A stretch of 64,000 nt of DNA. It comes from an uncultured Spirochaetaceae bacterium (GTDB lineage Bacteria; Spirochaetota; Spirochaetia; Sphaerochaetales; Sphaerochaetaceae). A program made the translations under genes and the position numbers. A model generated the notes under the pieces. It was not told the origin of the DNA and did no database searches. It saw only the letters and a program-made list of their open reading frames with translations. The number at the start of each line of letters is the position of its first letter. Within the stretch, counting starts at the first letter, position 1. Positions 18,076-26,441 of this stretch are shown here, piece after piece. Location: contig CALXKJ010000003.1 of NCBI GenBank assembly GCA_944388955.1, positions 82,521-146,520 on the forward strand, in the 5' to 3' direction.

Positions 18076-18104
18076 TTGACGACTTAAACGCAATGGCTTA
18101 ATAT
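18076..18104 (+). promoter_or_regulatory. Promoter of antitoxin RNA 2
   Basis: TTGACG (18076-18081), 17-base spacer ending AATGGCT, TAATAT (18099-18104); matches the module 1 promoter in boxes and spacing. Confidence 0.7.
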
Positions 18105-18110
18105 TAAAGA

Positions 18111-18220
18111 AGAAAGAGGCACTGCCGATAGACGGTTGACCTCTGAGTCCGCTATCTCAAGACGGACGCTTTATAGGAGAATCCGCCCTTAATGCTTGCC
18201 AGAGCTGGGGCGGTTATTTA
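18111..18220 (+). ncRNA. Putative antisense antitoxin RNA, module 2
   Basis: Predicted RNA of about 110 nt from after the promoter to the terminator at 18183-18220. The 5' segment GCACTGCCGATAGAC (18119-18133) is repeated as GCAGTGCCATAGAC at 18386-18399, which lies in the toxin mRNA leader on the other strand, so the two RNAs can pair there as well as at the overlapping 3' ends. The body between differs from module 1, as expected if each antitoxin is specific for its own toxin. Confidence 0.6.
18183..18220. terminator. Shared terminator hairpin, module 2
   Basis: Stem CCGCCC (18183-18188) with GGGCGG (18208-18213), followed on the plus strand by TTATTTAT. It overlaps the toxin 2 stop codon. 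Confidence 0.65.
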
Positions 18221-18299
18221 TGAAGAGGAGAATTGCTGTTACAAGGGAGAGAGCCCTAGAGGCCAGATCCGCAAGTTTCAGTAATATATCCAAAACCAT
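18189..18299 (-). CDS. Putative type I toxin peptide, module 2 (36 aa)
   Basis: A 36-residue peptide with one hydrophobic helix at about residues 2-27 (contains LSLVTAILLFI at 17-27) and a polar, basic tail NNRPSSGKH. AAAGGAGC lies a few bases before the ATG, a strong ribosome site. A promoter at 18400-18428 gives a leader of about 95 bases. It has the same length as the module 1 peptide but no clear sequence similarity. The convergent antisense RNA and direct repeats argue for a type I toxin; a plain small membrane peptide is the alternative. Confidence 0.65.
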   Translation of the reverse strand: MVLDILLKLADLASRALSLVTAILLFINNRPSSGKH

Positions 18300-18399
18300 A
18301 TAAGCTCCTTTCATCATGAAGAATCCATGAAGCCTATACAGGCTCCAGTGTGTTACGACTGGAAGCCAACCGCTTACCGTTTACAGCAGTGCCATAGAC

Positions 18400-18428
18400 A
18401 ATGTATCACATAGTTTGATTATGCTTAA
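18400..18428 (-). promoter_or_regulatory. Promoter of toxin mRNA 2
   Basis: Minus strand TTAAGC (18423-18428), 17-base spacer, extended -10 TGATACATT with TACATT at 18400-18405. The region is nearly identical to that of module 1. Confidence 0.65.
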
Positions 18429-18519
18429 TTATTGACTATTCCGATTCTGAGTCAAAGAATATTACTCAATATTTATTATTTACATCTTTCAAAGAAAGTG
18501 ATTTAGTAAAAGAATGCAT

Positions 18520-19218
18520 TCATCCCTCGACAGAAAGCCTTCCCAGAAAATAACCCCAAAGATTATTCTCAGGAGGCTCAGCAGTTATATCAATCCTCTC
18601 CTTCTTCACAGGATGGATGAATACAATGCGCCTTGCGTGGAGGGATATACCTCCATCAGGATTGGAGCGTGCAGCACCATATTTCAGATCCCCTTTGATA
18701 TGTACACCGATTGCCGCAAGCTGCGCTCTTATCTGATGGTGGCGTCCCGTGTGAAGCTCTATCTCCAACAGATGGTAGTTATCTGAAGAAGCGAGCACTT
18801 TATACGAAAGCTTTGCAATCTTCGCTCCTTTTCTCTCCTTGCTCGATGCAATGCTTTTGTTATTCGCGGCATCACGCGTTATGTAATGGACAAGCTCTCC
18901 TTCAGTCTTTCCGGGCATTCTGTCGACTATAGCCCAATATGTCTTTCTTACATCCGAAGTACGGAATAAAGCTGTCATACGGGAGAGTGCTTTGTCAGTC
19001 TTGCAATAGACAACAATTCCCGATGTCGGCCTATCGAGACGATGAGGAATCCCAAGATAAACATTACCTGGCTTGTTGTAAGCAGTCTTAAGGTACTTCT
19101 TGACGTCATCCGCAAGTGTCCTATCCCCTGTTTCATCGCCCTGCACAAGCTCTCCGGGGAGCTTGTTGACGATTATCAGATGATTATCCTCATAGAGGAT
19201 TCTGTCATTTATTCTCAT
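18520..19218 (-). CDS. RluA-family pseudouridine synthase
   Basis: 232-residue enzyme converting specific uridines in rRNA or tRNA to pseudouridine. The catalytic motif HRLDRPTSGIVVYCK, with the essential Asp, is near residue 59, and the later block LLEIELHTGRHHQIRAQL is typical of the RluA/RluC/RluD group. No S4 domain precedes the catalytic domain, so it resembles short RluA-like forms. The start at 19218 overlaps the last 14 bases of parC; an in-frame upstream extension to 19266 would lie wholly within parC and has no support. RNA target unknown. Confidence 0.9.
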   Translation of the reverse strand: MRINDRILYEDNHLIIVNKLPGELVQGDETGDRTLADDVKKYLKTAYNKPGNVYLGIPHRLDRPTSGIVVYCKTDKALSRMTALFRTSDVRKTYWAIVDRMPGKTEGELVHYITRDAANNKSIASSKERKGAKIAKLSYKVLASSDNYHLLEIELHTGRHHQIRAQLAAIGVHIKGDLKYGAARSNPDGGISLHARRIVFIHPVKKERIDITAEPPENNLWGYFLGRLSVEG

Positions 19219-21199
19219 CAAGACCATCCAATAGCGAAGGCTCCGCTTCTGCTGTTGTAGAAGCATCCTTTGTCTGTCTTATCGAAAGCGATTGCAATTC
19301 CTTTCCTGTCAGGCGCTGCCCTGCAGCCGCTGGTGATTTATAAACAGGGAAATCAGCGAATCTTGCGCTATCCTCAAGTATCTTGTAGCCATAGCCTGGA
19401 CGGAATTTCATCGAGATGATAGCACTCGGCCACAGTGACATCTTCTTGACCTTCGCTCTCTCTCCCGAAACAACGGAATATGGTTTATCGGTAGAGAACG
19501 AGGAAATGCGGAAGCGCTTTATCTGATAGACATTCTTGTCACGGATTCTGTCACGGTAAATGACTGTGAATATCTCCTTCGAAATAAGCTCTTTGTCCCC
19601 GTAATTGATATAGAATATGCCTTCAGAGCCAATAAAGACCTTATCCTGTACGGATATCACGCGGTATTCACCATTCTGCTTCATGTAGAAGACTTTATCG
19701 AATGGACTGACTTTCAGAAGAGACTCGCCTGTCTTGATGCTTGTACCGAGATAACCTGTCTCCTGATCGTACCTTATATCCATATTGCGGACAGCAACCT
19801 GTCTTACATTGAGCGTCTGGAATGATGATATCTCAGTCTTGCGCTTAAACTCGTCTTTGTCGAGCATGTCCTCAAGCTCAGTAAGAGTGGCTTCTGCATA
19901 GTCGATGATATGCCTGAGATTATGGTTTATCTTCTTTATGCTGCCATTGATCTCAGCAATCTCATCCTTATTCTTCTCGATATCAAAAAGGCTTATGCGT
20001 CTGATAGGTATCTTCAGAAGCTTATCGAGATCATCATCAGATAGAGGAATATTCCCGATTTCTGCCATAAACGGCTCAAACCCCGTTATGATAGCAGTCT
20101 TCACGTCCTCCGCGGTCTTCTTTGTCTCGATTTCCTTATAAAGGCGCTCCTCGATGAAGATACGCTCAAGAGTCCTCGCCCTCAGCTTCTCTTCAAGGTG
20201 CTTCTTCTCATTCTCAAGCTCTGCTTTCAGCACCTCCACAAGATGCTTTGCATGGAAGCTTATCATTTCGGAGATAGGAACTGCTTTAGGATAACCATCC
20301 ACGATCACAAGAGGATTTACAGATATCTTCTTCTCGCAATCCGTTGCCGCGTAAAGGACGTCAACCATATCCTGCGAGTACGTATTACGCTGCCAGCATA
20401 TCTCTATCTGGGCTTTCTCTGCGGTGTAGTCGCTGATTGACGCAATCTTAAGCTTCCCAGTCGCATTCGCTTTCTCAATCGATGCGATAAGTGAATCGCT
20501 TGTGACACCATATGGAAGCTCCTCAATAATAAGCTTCTTCGGATCTTCTGCGTTGAGTCTTGCTCTTACAGCTATCTTCCCTAGTCCATCGTTATACTCA
20601 GAGACATCTATGATTCCACCACCGGGGAAATCTGGATAAATAGACACCTTCTCGCCACGGAGTGCTTTCTTCTCTGCTTCCAGAACCTCAAAGACATTGT
20701 GGGGAAGAATCATTGTTGACATGCCTACTGCAATGCCTATTGTTCCCTGGATGACAACTACAGGAATCTTTGCAGGGAACACCACAGGCTCCTTGCGCCG
20801 TCCATCATAGCTATCTGTATACTCTGTTATCTCAGGATTGTAGAGAACTTTCTTCGCAAATGGCTTCAACCGACATTCGATATATCTTGAAGCAGCAGCG
20901 CCATCGCCTGTGAGAAAGTTACCATAGTTTCCCTGCTTCTCAATGAAGAGCTCCGCATTCGCAAGATTTACAAGCGCCTCGTAAATCGAAGAATCTCCAT
21001 GAGGATGGTACTTCATCGCCTCACCCACGACGTTGGCGACTTTGACAAAACGGCCATCATCCATCGTGAAGAGTGTATGCATGATTCTACGCTGGACAGG
21101 CTTGAAACCATCAACAAGATCAGGAATAGCCCTGTCGCGGACTACATATGATGCGTATTCGAGAAAATAATCCTTATAAAGACCGTCAGCCTGAGACAT
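19205..21199 (-). CDS. parC: DNA topoisomerase IV subunit A (ParC/GyrA-like)
   Basis: 664 residues. The N-terminal breakage-reunion domain shows YASYVVRDRAIPDLVDGFKPVQRRI and the catalytic Tyr in AAASRYIECRL near 105, which forms the covalent link to cleaved DNA. It is shorter than GyrA and lacks the full C-terminal GyrA-box pinwheel (no QRRGGKG-like box seen), which favours a topoisomerase IV A subunit. The ATG overlaps the end of parE by 14 bases, so the two subunits are coupled. The pair decatenates daughter chromosomes and relaxes supercoils. Confidence 0.9.
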   Translation of the reverse strand: MSQADGLYKDYFLEYASYVVRDRAIPDLVDGFKPVQRRIMHTLFTMDDGRFVKVANVVGEAMKYHPHGDSSIYEALVNLANAELFIEKQGNYGNFLTGDGAAASRYIECRLKPFAKKVLYNPEITEYTDSYDGRRKEPVVFPAKIPVVVIQGTIGIAVGMSTMILPHNVFEVLEAEKKALRGEKVSIYPDFPGGGIIDVSEYNDGLGKIAVRARLNAEDPKKLIIEELPYGVTSDSLIASIEKANATGKLKIASISDYTAEKAQIEICWQRNTYSQDMVDVLYAATDCEKKISVNPLVIVDGYPKAVPISEMISFHAKHLVEVLKAELENEKKHLEEKLRARTLERIFIEERLYKEIETKKTAEDVKTAIITGFEPFMAEIGNIPLSDDDLDKLLKIPIRRISLFDIEKNKDEIAEINGSIKKINHNLRHIIDYAEATLTELEDMLDKDEFKRKTEISSFQTLNVRQVAVRNMDIRYDQETGYLGTSIKTGESLLKVSPFDKVFYMKQNGEYRVISVQDKVFIGSEGIFYINYGDKELISKEIFTVIYRDRIRDKNVYQIKRFRISSFSTDKPYSVVSGERAKVKKMSLWPSAIISMKFRPGYGYKILEDSARFADFPVYKSPAAAGQRLTGKELQSLSIRQTKDASTTAEAEPSLLDGLDENK

Positions 21200-22991
21200 T
21201 CAGAAGATTCTCCATGATGAATTCCCTTCTCTGAGGGGTATTATCTCCCATATAGAATTCCATTTTATCGCGGATATCCTTCAGGGATGCGATTGTAACA
21301 GGAAGCAGCTTGATATCATCTCCGATAAAGCGCCTGAATTCCTGAGCACCTATCTCTCCAAGACCTTTGAACCTCGTGACTTCAGCCCCTTTTATCCTCT
21401 TCATGGCTTCATCACGCTCCGCTTCTGTGTAACAGTATTCAGTAACCTGCTTGTTGCGCACTCTGAAAAGCGGTGTCTCAAGAATGAAAAGACGACCAGA
21501 GGTGACGACCTCTTCGAAAAATGAAAGGAAGAATGTCATGAGCAGTATACGTATATGGTAGCCATCGGTATCGGCATCGGTCGCGATGACGACTTTCGAA
21601 TACCTTATATCGTCAATCCCGCTCTCGATTCCAAGGGCGGCCATGATATTATAAAGCTCTTCATGCTTATAAAGCTCAGTGCGCTTGTAGCCTTGCACGT
21701 TGAATGGCTTTCCACGAAGCGCGAAGACTGCCTGCGTGTCTGGATTGCGGCTTTTTGAGATTGTACCCGCGGCGCTATCACCCTCGGTGAGGAAGATCAT
21801 CGAATTCTCCGCTTCCTTCCTGTGAGCGGCAGGCGCATTGTTTATATGATAACGGCAATCCCTGAGCTTCGCGATGTGTACAGCTGTCTTCTTCGCCCTC
21901 TCCTTGGAATTGTTCCGCACCTCCTGCTCTTCCTTGTGGACTTTCTCATTGGTGGAGACTTTATCCTGAAGGCCCTGAGCTTTCGCCCTGTCCTTCATCA
22001 ACGCGTCAATAACGGCTTCCTTCACCTCGCTGACTATCCAGGTCCTGACTTCTGTAGAACCCAGCTTATTCTTTGTCTGGCTTTCAAAGACAGGATTCTG
22101 CATCTTGATAGCTATCGCGGCAACGATACCGTCTCTTATCTCTGGAGCCTGCCAGCTCTTCCTGAAATACTCATTGATTCCCTTGAGGACACCTTCCTTA
22201 AAAGCTGCAAGGTGCGTTCCACCATCCGCTGTATGCTGTCCATTGACGTATGAGAAATAGTTCTCCCCGTATCCTGAGGTATGGGTGAATGCGAATTCCA
22301 GATGCTCATTGCGGAAATGGATGGCTGGATAAAGCCCGTCATCCCCGATAACCTTGGAAAGCAGATCCAATAGCCCATTGCGGCTTCTGAGGATTTTCTT
22401 GTTGTATTCAATCGTAAGACCTGAATTGAGATAAGTATAATTCCAGAGTCTATCGAGAACGAAATCCTCATTGAAATGATAATCAACGAAAATCTCGGGA
22501 TCTGGCGTGAACTTCACGAGAGTGCCATCTGGCTCATCGGTTGTCCCGCTGTGCTTCTTCTTCAGATTACCTCTCTCAAACCACGCCTCAACATATTTTC
22601 CTTCTCTGAAAGACTTCACGTAGAATTGCGATGAAAGAGCGTTAACGGCTTTAGTTCCAACACCATTGAGACCGACAGAGAACTGGAAAGCCTCATCATC
22701 ATACTTTGCACCGGTATTGATGACAGATACGCATTCCACCACCTTACCTAGCGGGATGCCTCGGCCATAGTCACGCACAGTGACTTCGTTATCAAGAAGA
22801 GTTATCTCGACACGTGATCCATACTTCATGATGAATTCATCTATCGAGTTATCAACTACTTCTTTGAGCAATATGTAGATACCATCATCCGGATGTGAGC
22901 CGTTCCCGAGCCTTCCTATATACATGCCCGGCCTTAATCTGATGTGATCAAGCGATGACAGTGATTTTATATTTTTTTCATCATACGCCAT
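21186..22991 (-). CDS. parE: DNA topoisomerase IV subunit B (ParE/GyrB-like)
   Basis: 601 residues. The GHKL ATPase region has RLRPGMYIG, the ATP-site helix VVDNSIDEF near 47 and VRDYGRGIP. The TOPRIM domain has LTEGDSAAG near 400 and VIATDADTDGYHIR. The length without the extra GyrB insert and the pairing with a short A subunit favour ParE over GyrB. It supplies the ATP-driven clamp for ParC. An EamA transporter gene lies 47 bases upstream on the same strand. Confidence 0.92.
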   Translation of the reverse strand: MAYDEKNIKSLSSLDHIRLRPGMYIGRLGNGSHPDDGIYILLKEVVDNSIDEFIMKYGSRVEITLLDNEVTVRDYGRGIPLGKVVECVSVINTGAKYDDEAFQFSVGLNGVGTKAVNALSSQFYVKSFREGKYVEAWFERGNLKKKHSGTTDEPDGTLVKFTPDPEIFVDYHFNEDFVLDRLWNYTYLNSGLTIEYNKKILRSRNGLLDLLSKVIGDDGLYPAIHFRNEHLEFAFTHTSGYGENYFSYVNGQHTADGGTHLAAFKEGVLKGINEYFRKSWQAPEIRDGIVAAIAIKMQNPVFESQTKNKLGSTEVRTWIVSEVKEAVIDALMKDRAKAQGLQDKVSTNEKVHKEEQEVRNNSKERAKKTAVHIAKLRDCRYHINNAPAAHRKEAENSMIFLTEGDSAAGTISKSRNPDTQAVFALRGKPFNVQGYKRTELYKHEELYNIMAALGIESGIDDIRYSKVVIATDADTDGYHIRILLMTFFLSFFEEVVTSGRLFILETPLFRVRNKQVTEYCYTEAERDEAMKRIKGAEVTRFKGLGEIGAQEFRRFIGDDIKLLPVTIASLKDIRDKMEFYMGDNTPQRREFIMENLLNVSG

Positions 22992-23038
22992 AAAATGCAG
23001 TATAAAGCAGATTTGCAGAATACCGCAACTCTATGGAA

Positions 23039-23917
23039 TCATCCCCTCTTTTCCGAGATGAATAGTCCTAGAAGTGTGAGAAGTGTTCCAAGGATTATCA
23101 TGAGAGTAACGGGCTCATCGAGGATTATCGCTGAGAATATAATCGTAATGACTGGCACAAGATAGATATATACACTGCTTTTCACAGCACCAAGGACTCT
23201 GACTGAGAAATTCCATGTGACAAAGCAGAGCGCGGATGCGCCAAAGCCAAGAAAGAGCATCGGGAAGAGCATCTCCGGCTCCGAGAGAGGCGTAAGGCTG
23301 AATGAAGCTCCGGATACTATGAATATTGGCAGAATGAACAGTATTCCATAGAAGAATATATGCCTCGTGACACGAATGATACTGTCTCCAGCTTTACCGA
23401 TTTCCTTCGTGATAATCGAGTAGACAGCCCAGAGGAGAGCGGCAGCAAGCGCCAGGATATCTCCCTTGGGATTCAGCTCAAAGGAGTTTCCATTGAGGCT
23501 TATCATGACAATGCCTGTAATCGCGATAGCAAAACCGAGAAAGAAGCGCAGTGGTATTCTCTCTTTGTCTCTCTGAAGGAAATGCGCAAGAATAGCTGTG
23601 AAGAAAGGTGCTATGGAAACCATCACACTGACATTCGAGGCAAGCGTATATGTCAATGCGATATTCTCAGCAAAATAATACAGGCACACTCCGGAAAGGC
23701 CTGCCGCGGCGTATAGCAATTCCCGTTTTGCGCTCTCAGGTTTCGTGAAATGCGGAGAAACAGCGAAAAGCGCTATATAGCCAAGAACAAAGCGGAAAAA
23801 GAGAATCTCTATCGGCATGAACACTTCAAGGAGAATCTTTGTCGCGACAAAAGTCGTCCCCCATATGACGACTGTCAGAAATGCAGAATAGTCTGCTCCA
23901 TGTATTTGCTTTTCCAT
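23039..23917 (-). CDS. EamA/DMT-family transporter
   Basis: 292 residues with about ten predicted membrane helices, in two repeated EamA halves (first half begins SAFLTVVIWGTTFVATK; second has ALLWAVYSIITKEIGK). Inner-membrane exporter of small metabolites or amino acids; substrate unknown. It lies 38 bases after the amino-acid ABC ATPase gene and 47 before parE, all on the minus strand, so it may be read from the transporter promoter. Confidence 0.88.
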   Translation of the reverse strand: MEKQIHGADYSAFLTVVIWGTTFVATKILLEVFMPIEILFFRFVLGYIALFAVSPHFTKPESAKRELLYAAAGLSGVCLYYFAENIALTYTLASNVSVMVSIAPFFTAILAHFLQRDKERIPLRFFLGFAIAITGIVMISLNGNSFELNPKGDILALAAALLWAVYSIITKEIGKAGDSIIRVTRHIFFYGILFILPIFIVSGASFSLTPLSEPEMLFPMLFLGFGASALCFVTWNFSVRVLGAVKSSVYIYLVPVITIIFSAIILDEPVTLMIILGTLLTLLGLFISEKRG

Positions 23918-23955
23918 CGATTGTCAAAAGAATCCGGGAAGACCCGGACTCTCAC

Positions 23956-24693
23956 TCATTTATCATTGAAGCGCGAGAGGAAATCCTTTGTCCTCTGGCT
24001 CTTCGGACTCGAGAAGATTTCCTCTGGTGAGCCTTCCTCCTCAATCCTGCCATCTGCCATGTAGACGACACGGTTTGAGACTGAACGGGCGAAAGCCATC
24101 TCATGTGTGACAACAAGCATTGTCATACCGCTCTTGGCAAGATTCATCATGACATCCAGAACCTCTCCGACCATCTCCGGATCGAGCGCTGATGTCGGCT
24201 CATCAAAAAGAAGGATTTCAGGATCCATAGCGAGAGCACGTGCAATAGCGACTCTCTGTTTCTGACCGCCTGAGAGCTGCCTCGGCTTCGCGTTGATATA
24301 CAGCTCCATGCCGACTTTTGAAAGATATTTGAGCGCTTTTGCCTTCGCCTCTTCCTTTCCTCTCTTAAGAACGTGTGTCTGTCCGATGATACAATTCTCA
24401 AGCACGGTATAATTATTGAAGAGGTTGAAGGACTGGAATACCATTCCGACCTTTGTCCTGTATGTGTCCTCGTCAATCTCACCACGGAGGATATCCTTGC
24501 CATGGTAGAGAATTCTTCCGCCTGTAGCTTCCTCAAGCATATTGATGCATCTCAGAAGCGTTGATTTTCCGGATCCAGACGAACCGATAATACTTATGAC
24601 ATCACCTTTTGATACATTGAAGTCTATATCTTTCAAGACCTCGTTCGTGCCAAATGTCTTCACCAGGTGCTCTACTTTCAGAATCGTTTCCAT
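23956..24693 (-). CDS. Amino-acid ABC transporter ATP-binding protein
   Basis: 245-residue ATPase of the polar amino-acid uptake (GlnQ/HisP) group. It has Walker [10 protein letters not shown] near 37, a Q-loop VFQSFNLF, the signature LSGGQKQR and Walker [12 protein letters not shown]. The ATG at 24693 overlaps the permease stop (TGATG) and has GGAGG nine bases upstream; an ATG six bases earlier sits too close to the same site. It powers uptake with the permease and binding protein encoded upstream. Confidence 0.93.
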   Translation of the reverse strand: METILKVEHLVKTFGTNEVLKDIDFNVSKGDVISIIGSSGSGKSTLLRCINMLEEATGGRILYHGKDILRGEIDEDTYRTKVGMVFQSFNLFNNYTVLENCIIGQTHVLKRGKEEAKAKALKYLSKVGMELYINAKPRQLSGGQKQRVAIARALAMDPEILLFDEPTSALDPEMVGEVLDVMMNLAKSGMTMLVVTHEMAFARSVSNRVVYMADGRIEEEGSPEEIFSSPKSQRTKDFLSRFNDK

Positions 24694-25493
24694 CAGCATG
24701 TTCCTCCCTTCTTTGAATCATAGCGAGTGAGACCGCTTGTGAATGCGAGAGTGTCCGTAGTCGCAAGATCGAAATTAGAAGGCCCGTCCATCCTTGATTC
24801 AATATAGCGGAGGATCCGCGAGCATGCGAAAGTAAGCACGAAGTAGATTATCATTGTCACGGTCGCGGCTTCAAAGTATGTGTAAAGAGCACCGGAGATG
24901 CTCTTGAATGTGAAGAAGAGCTCGACTGTACCGATAATCGAGAGTACACAAGTATCCTTTATGTTGATGATGAGGTTATTGCCAATCTGAGGCATTATGT
25001 TTCTCAGAGCCTGAGGCAGGATGACAAGTATCATCGTCTGGAACTGTGACATACCGATAGCTCTTGCACCTTCTCTCTGTCCCGGGTCAACAGAAAGGAT
25101 TCCTCCCCTGACTGTCTCAGCCATGTACGCGCCGGTGTTTACAGAGACGATTATAATCGCAGCGCTCCACATGCCGAGATTGATACCGAACACAGAGCTC
25201 ATTCCGTAATAAATGAAAGCAGCCTGAAGCATCATAGGAGTTCCCCTGAATATCTCCACATATGCATTCAGTATGAATTTCACGACTTTGAGAAAACCTC
25301 TTTTGAAAAGACCATCTTTTCTATGGGGCTCTATAGTCTGGACAAGCCCGACTGCGAATCCTATCACGCAGCCGAGCAAGGTGCATATGATGGCTATTGC
25401 CATCGTAGTGGCGGCTCCCTTCAGAAGGGAACCGCTGTACTCCTGGAGGATATAAAGCATCCTCTGCAGGAAGTTCATTTCAGAAATAGACAT
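24693..25493 (-). CDS. Amino-acid ABC transporter permease
   Basis: 266-residue inner-membrane permease of the HisM/GlnP group. Several membrane helices are visible from residue 25 on, and the cytoplasmic EAA loop reads [25 protein letters not shown] (core: [15 protein letters not shown]), which contacts the ATPase. A C-terminal extension of about 40 residues after the last helix is rich in polar residues. Middle gene of a three-gene transporter operon; its stop overlaps the ATPase start. Confidence 0.92.
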   Translation of the reverse strand: MSISEMNFLQRMLYILQEYSGSLLKGAATTMAIAIICTLLGCVIGFAVGLVQTIEPHRKDGLFKRGFLKVVKFILNAYVEIFRGTPMMLQAAFIYYGMSSVFGINLGMWSAAIIIVSVNTGAYMAETVRGGILSVDPGQREGARAIGMSQFQTMILVILPQALRNIMPQIGNNLIINIKDTCVLSIIGTVELFFTFKSISGALYTYFEAATVTMIIYFVLTFACSRILRYIESRMDGPSNFDLATTDTLAFTSGLTRYDSKKGGTC

Positions 25494-25504
25494 GTTACCA
25501 CCGA

Positions 25505-26347
25505 TTACTGTGCGAGCGGCTGAACAGCGATAGCTTCATCCATCATTCTGTTGAAGTCATCCACTGTAAGCGTTGCAAGCACGCTGTTGATTTTATCGAG
25601 AAGCTCTGTGTTACCTTTCCTTACGGAGATTCCGATGTTGATTTCTTCCTGGCTGACCTGGAAGTCATCATCAGAACCTGCGAAATCAAGAAGTCTCATA
25701 TTAGGATAAGCAACGAGAGCGGCTGTTCCTGTAGGCATATCCGTGCAGACCACATCAACTCTTCCGCTGTTGAGTGCAACAAGCATCGCAGGTGCGCTCT
25801 CCTGTGCAGGAAGGATATTGGCATCCGGAATCTGTGGCAGACATACATCATACCAGATAGTACCAAGCTGGCTTGTGCATGTTGCACCCGCAAGATCCTG
25901 TACGCCCTGAGCGTTTTCATACTTGCTTCCAGCGTTCACGAGACAGATGATGGATGCGTAGTAGTAAGGAGTTGTGAAATCTACCATCTGAAGACGCTCG
26001 GATGTGATTGACTGTCCCGCGATAACACAGTCTACAGTACCTGAGAGAACAGCAGGAACAAGGGAATCCCAGTCAAGCTTGACGATTTCAAGCTCCATTC
26101 CAAGTTCCTCAGCGATGAGCTTTGCCATCATTACATCATAGCCATACGCATAATCTTTGGAGCCAGAAATAGGGACAGCGCCATTGGCGTCTGTTGTCTG
26201 TGTCCAGTTGTATGGTGCGTAACCGCATTCCATAGCGACTGTGAGTGTATTATCCTGAGCAGATGAATTATCCTTGCTGCCACCCGCGAAAAGCGAGATA
26301 GACATAAGTACGATAAGAGCAATTGCTGTGAATCTTTTCATTTTCAT
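25505..26347 (-). CDS. Amino-acid ABC transporter substrate-binding protein
   Basis: 280 residues, bacterial solute-binding family 3. The signal peptide ends LFAGGSKD, the FAGG style seen also in MglB here. Family blocks: LTVAMECGYAPYNW, YGYDVMMAKLIAEELG, VDCVIAGQSITSERLQMVDFTTPYY and GTIWYDVCL. It delivers an amino acid to the permease encoded next. A good promoter (26371-26399) and an upstream palindrome (26422-26437) suggest regulation of the operon. The specific substrate is unknown. Confidence 0.92.
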   Translation of the reverse strand: MKMKRFTAIALIVLMSISLFAGGSKDNSSAQDNTLTVAMECGYAPYNWTQTTDANGAVPISGSKDYAYGYDVMMAKLIAEELGMELEIVKLDWDSLVPAVLSGTVDCVIAGQSITSERLQMVDFTTPYYYASIICLVNAGSKYENAQGVQDLAGATCTSQLGTIWYDVCLPQIPDANILPAQESAPAMLVALNSGRVDVVCTDMPTGTAALVAYPNMRLLDFAGSDDDFQVSQEEINIGISVRKGNTELLDKINSVLATLTVDDFNRMMDEAIAVQPLAQ

Positions 26348-26370
26348 ACCTCTTGAATATGTATGAATGG

Positions 26371-26399
26371 ATAGTAGCCACCAGTTACAATAATGTCAA
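26371..26399 (-). promoter_or_regulatory. Sigma-70 promoter of the amino-acid transporter operon
   Basis: Minus strand TTGACA (26394-26399), 17-base spacer, TACTAT (26371-26376); start of transcription about 20 bases before the ATG. Confidence 0.75.
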
Positions 26400-26421
26400 G
26401 ATGTTACAAACAAAAGATTCT

Positions 26422-26437
26422 TGTTATTATAATAACA
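26422..26437. promoter_or_regulatory. Perfect 16-bp palindrome, candidate operator
   Basis: TGTTATTATAATAACA lies 22 bases upstream of the transporter -35 box and just after the stop of the envelope gene at 26442. It may be a repressor or activator site. A weak AT-rich terminator for the upstream gene is the alternative, but no T-tract follows closely. Confidence 0.35.
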
Positions 26438-26441
26438 TTGT

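Larger units (their letters stand above)
17658..18435. repeat. Tandem duplication of a toxin-antitoxin cassette
   Basis: Two direct copies, about 17658-17990 and 18073-18434. Left blocks share TTGATTGACGA, ATGGCTTAATATT and AAAGAGGCACTGCC. Right blocks share ACAGCARTGCCAYAGACAAT, then GTATCAYATAG and TTGATTATGC. The cores, with the peptide ORF and terminator stem, are unrelated. This accounts for nearly the whole gene-free interval 17645-18519; the remaining AT-rich stretch 18000-18060 shows nothing further. Confidence 0.8.

Noticed and set aside
17645..18519. tRNA or riboswitch as the explanation of the repeated blocks
   Set aside because: No cloverleaf is possible and the repeats frame divergently placed promoters and a converging ORF, which a tRNA or riboswitch would not explain.
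26422..26437. Palindrome as an ArgR box or a terminator
   Set aside because: The ArgR consensus centre and flanks do not fit, and no T-tract follows the hairpin closely on either strand; kept only as a possible operator.
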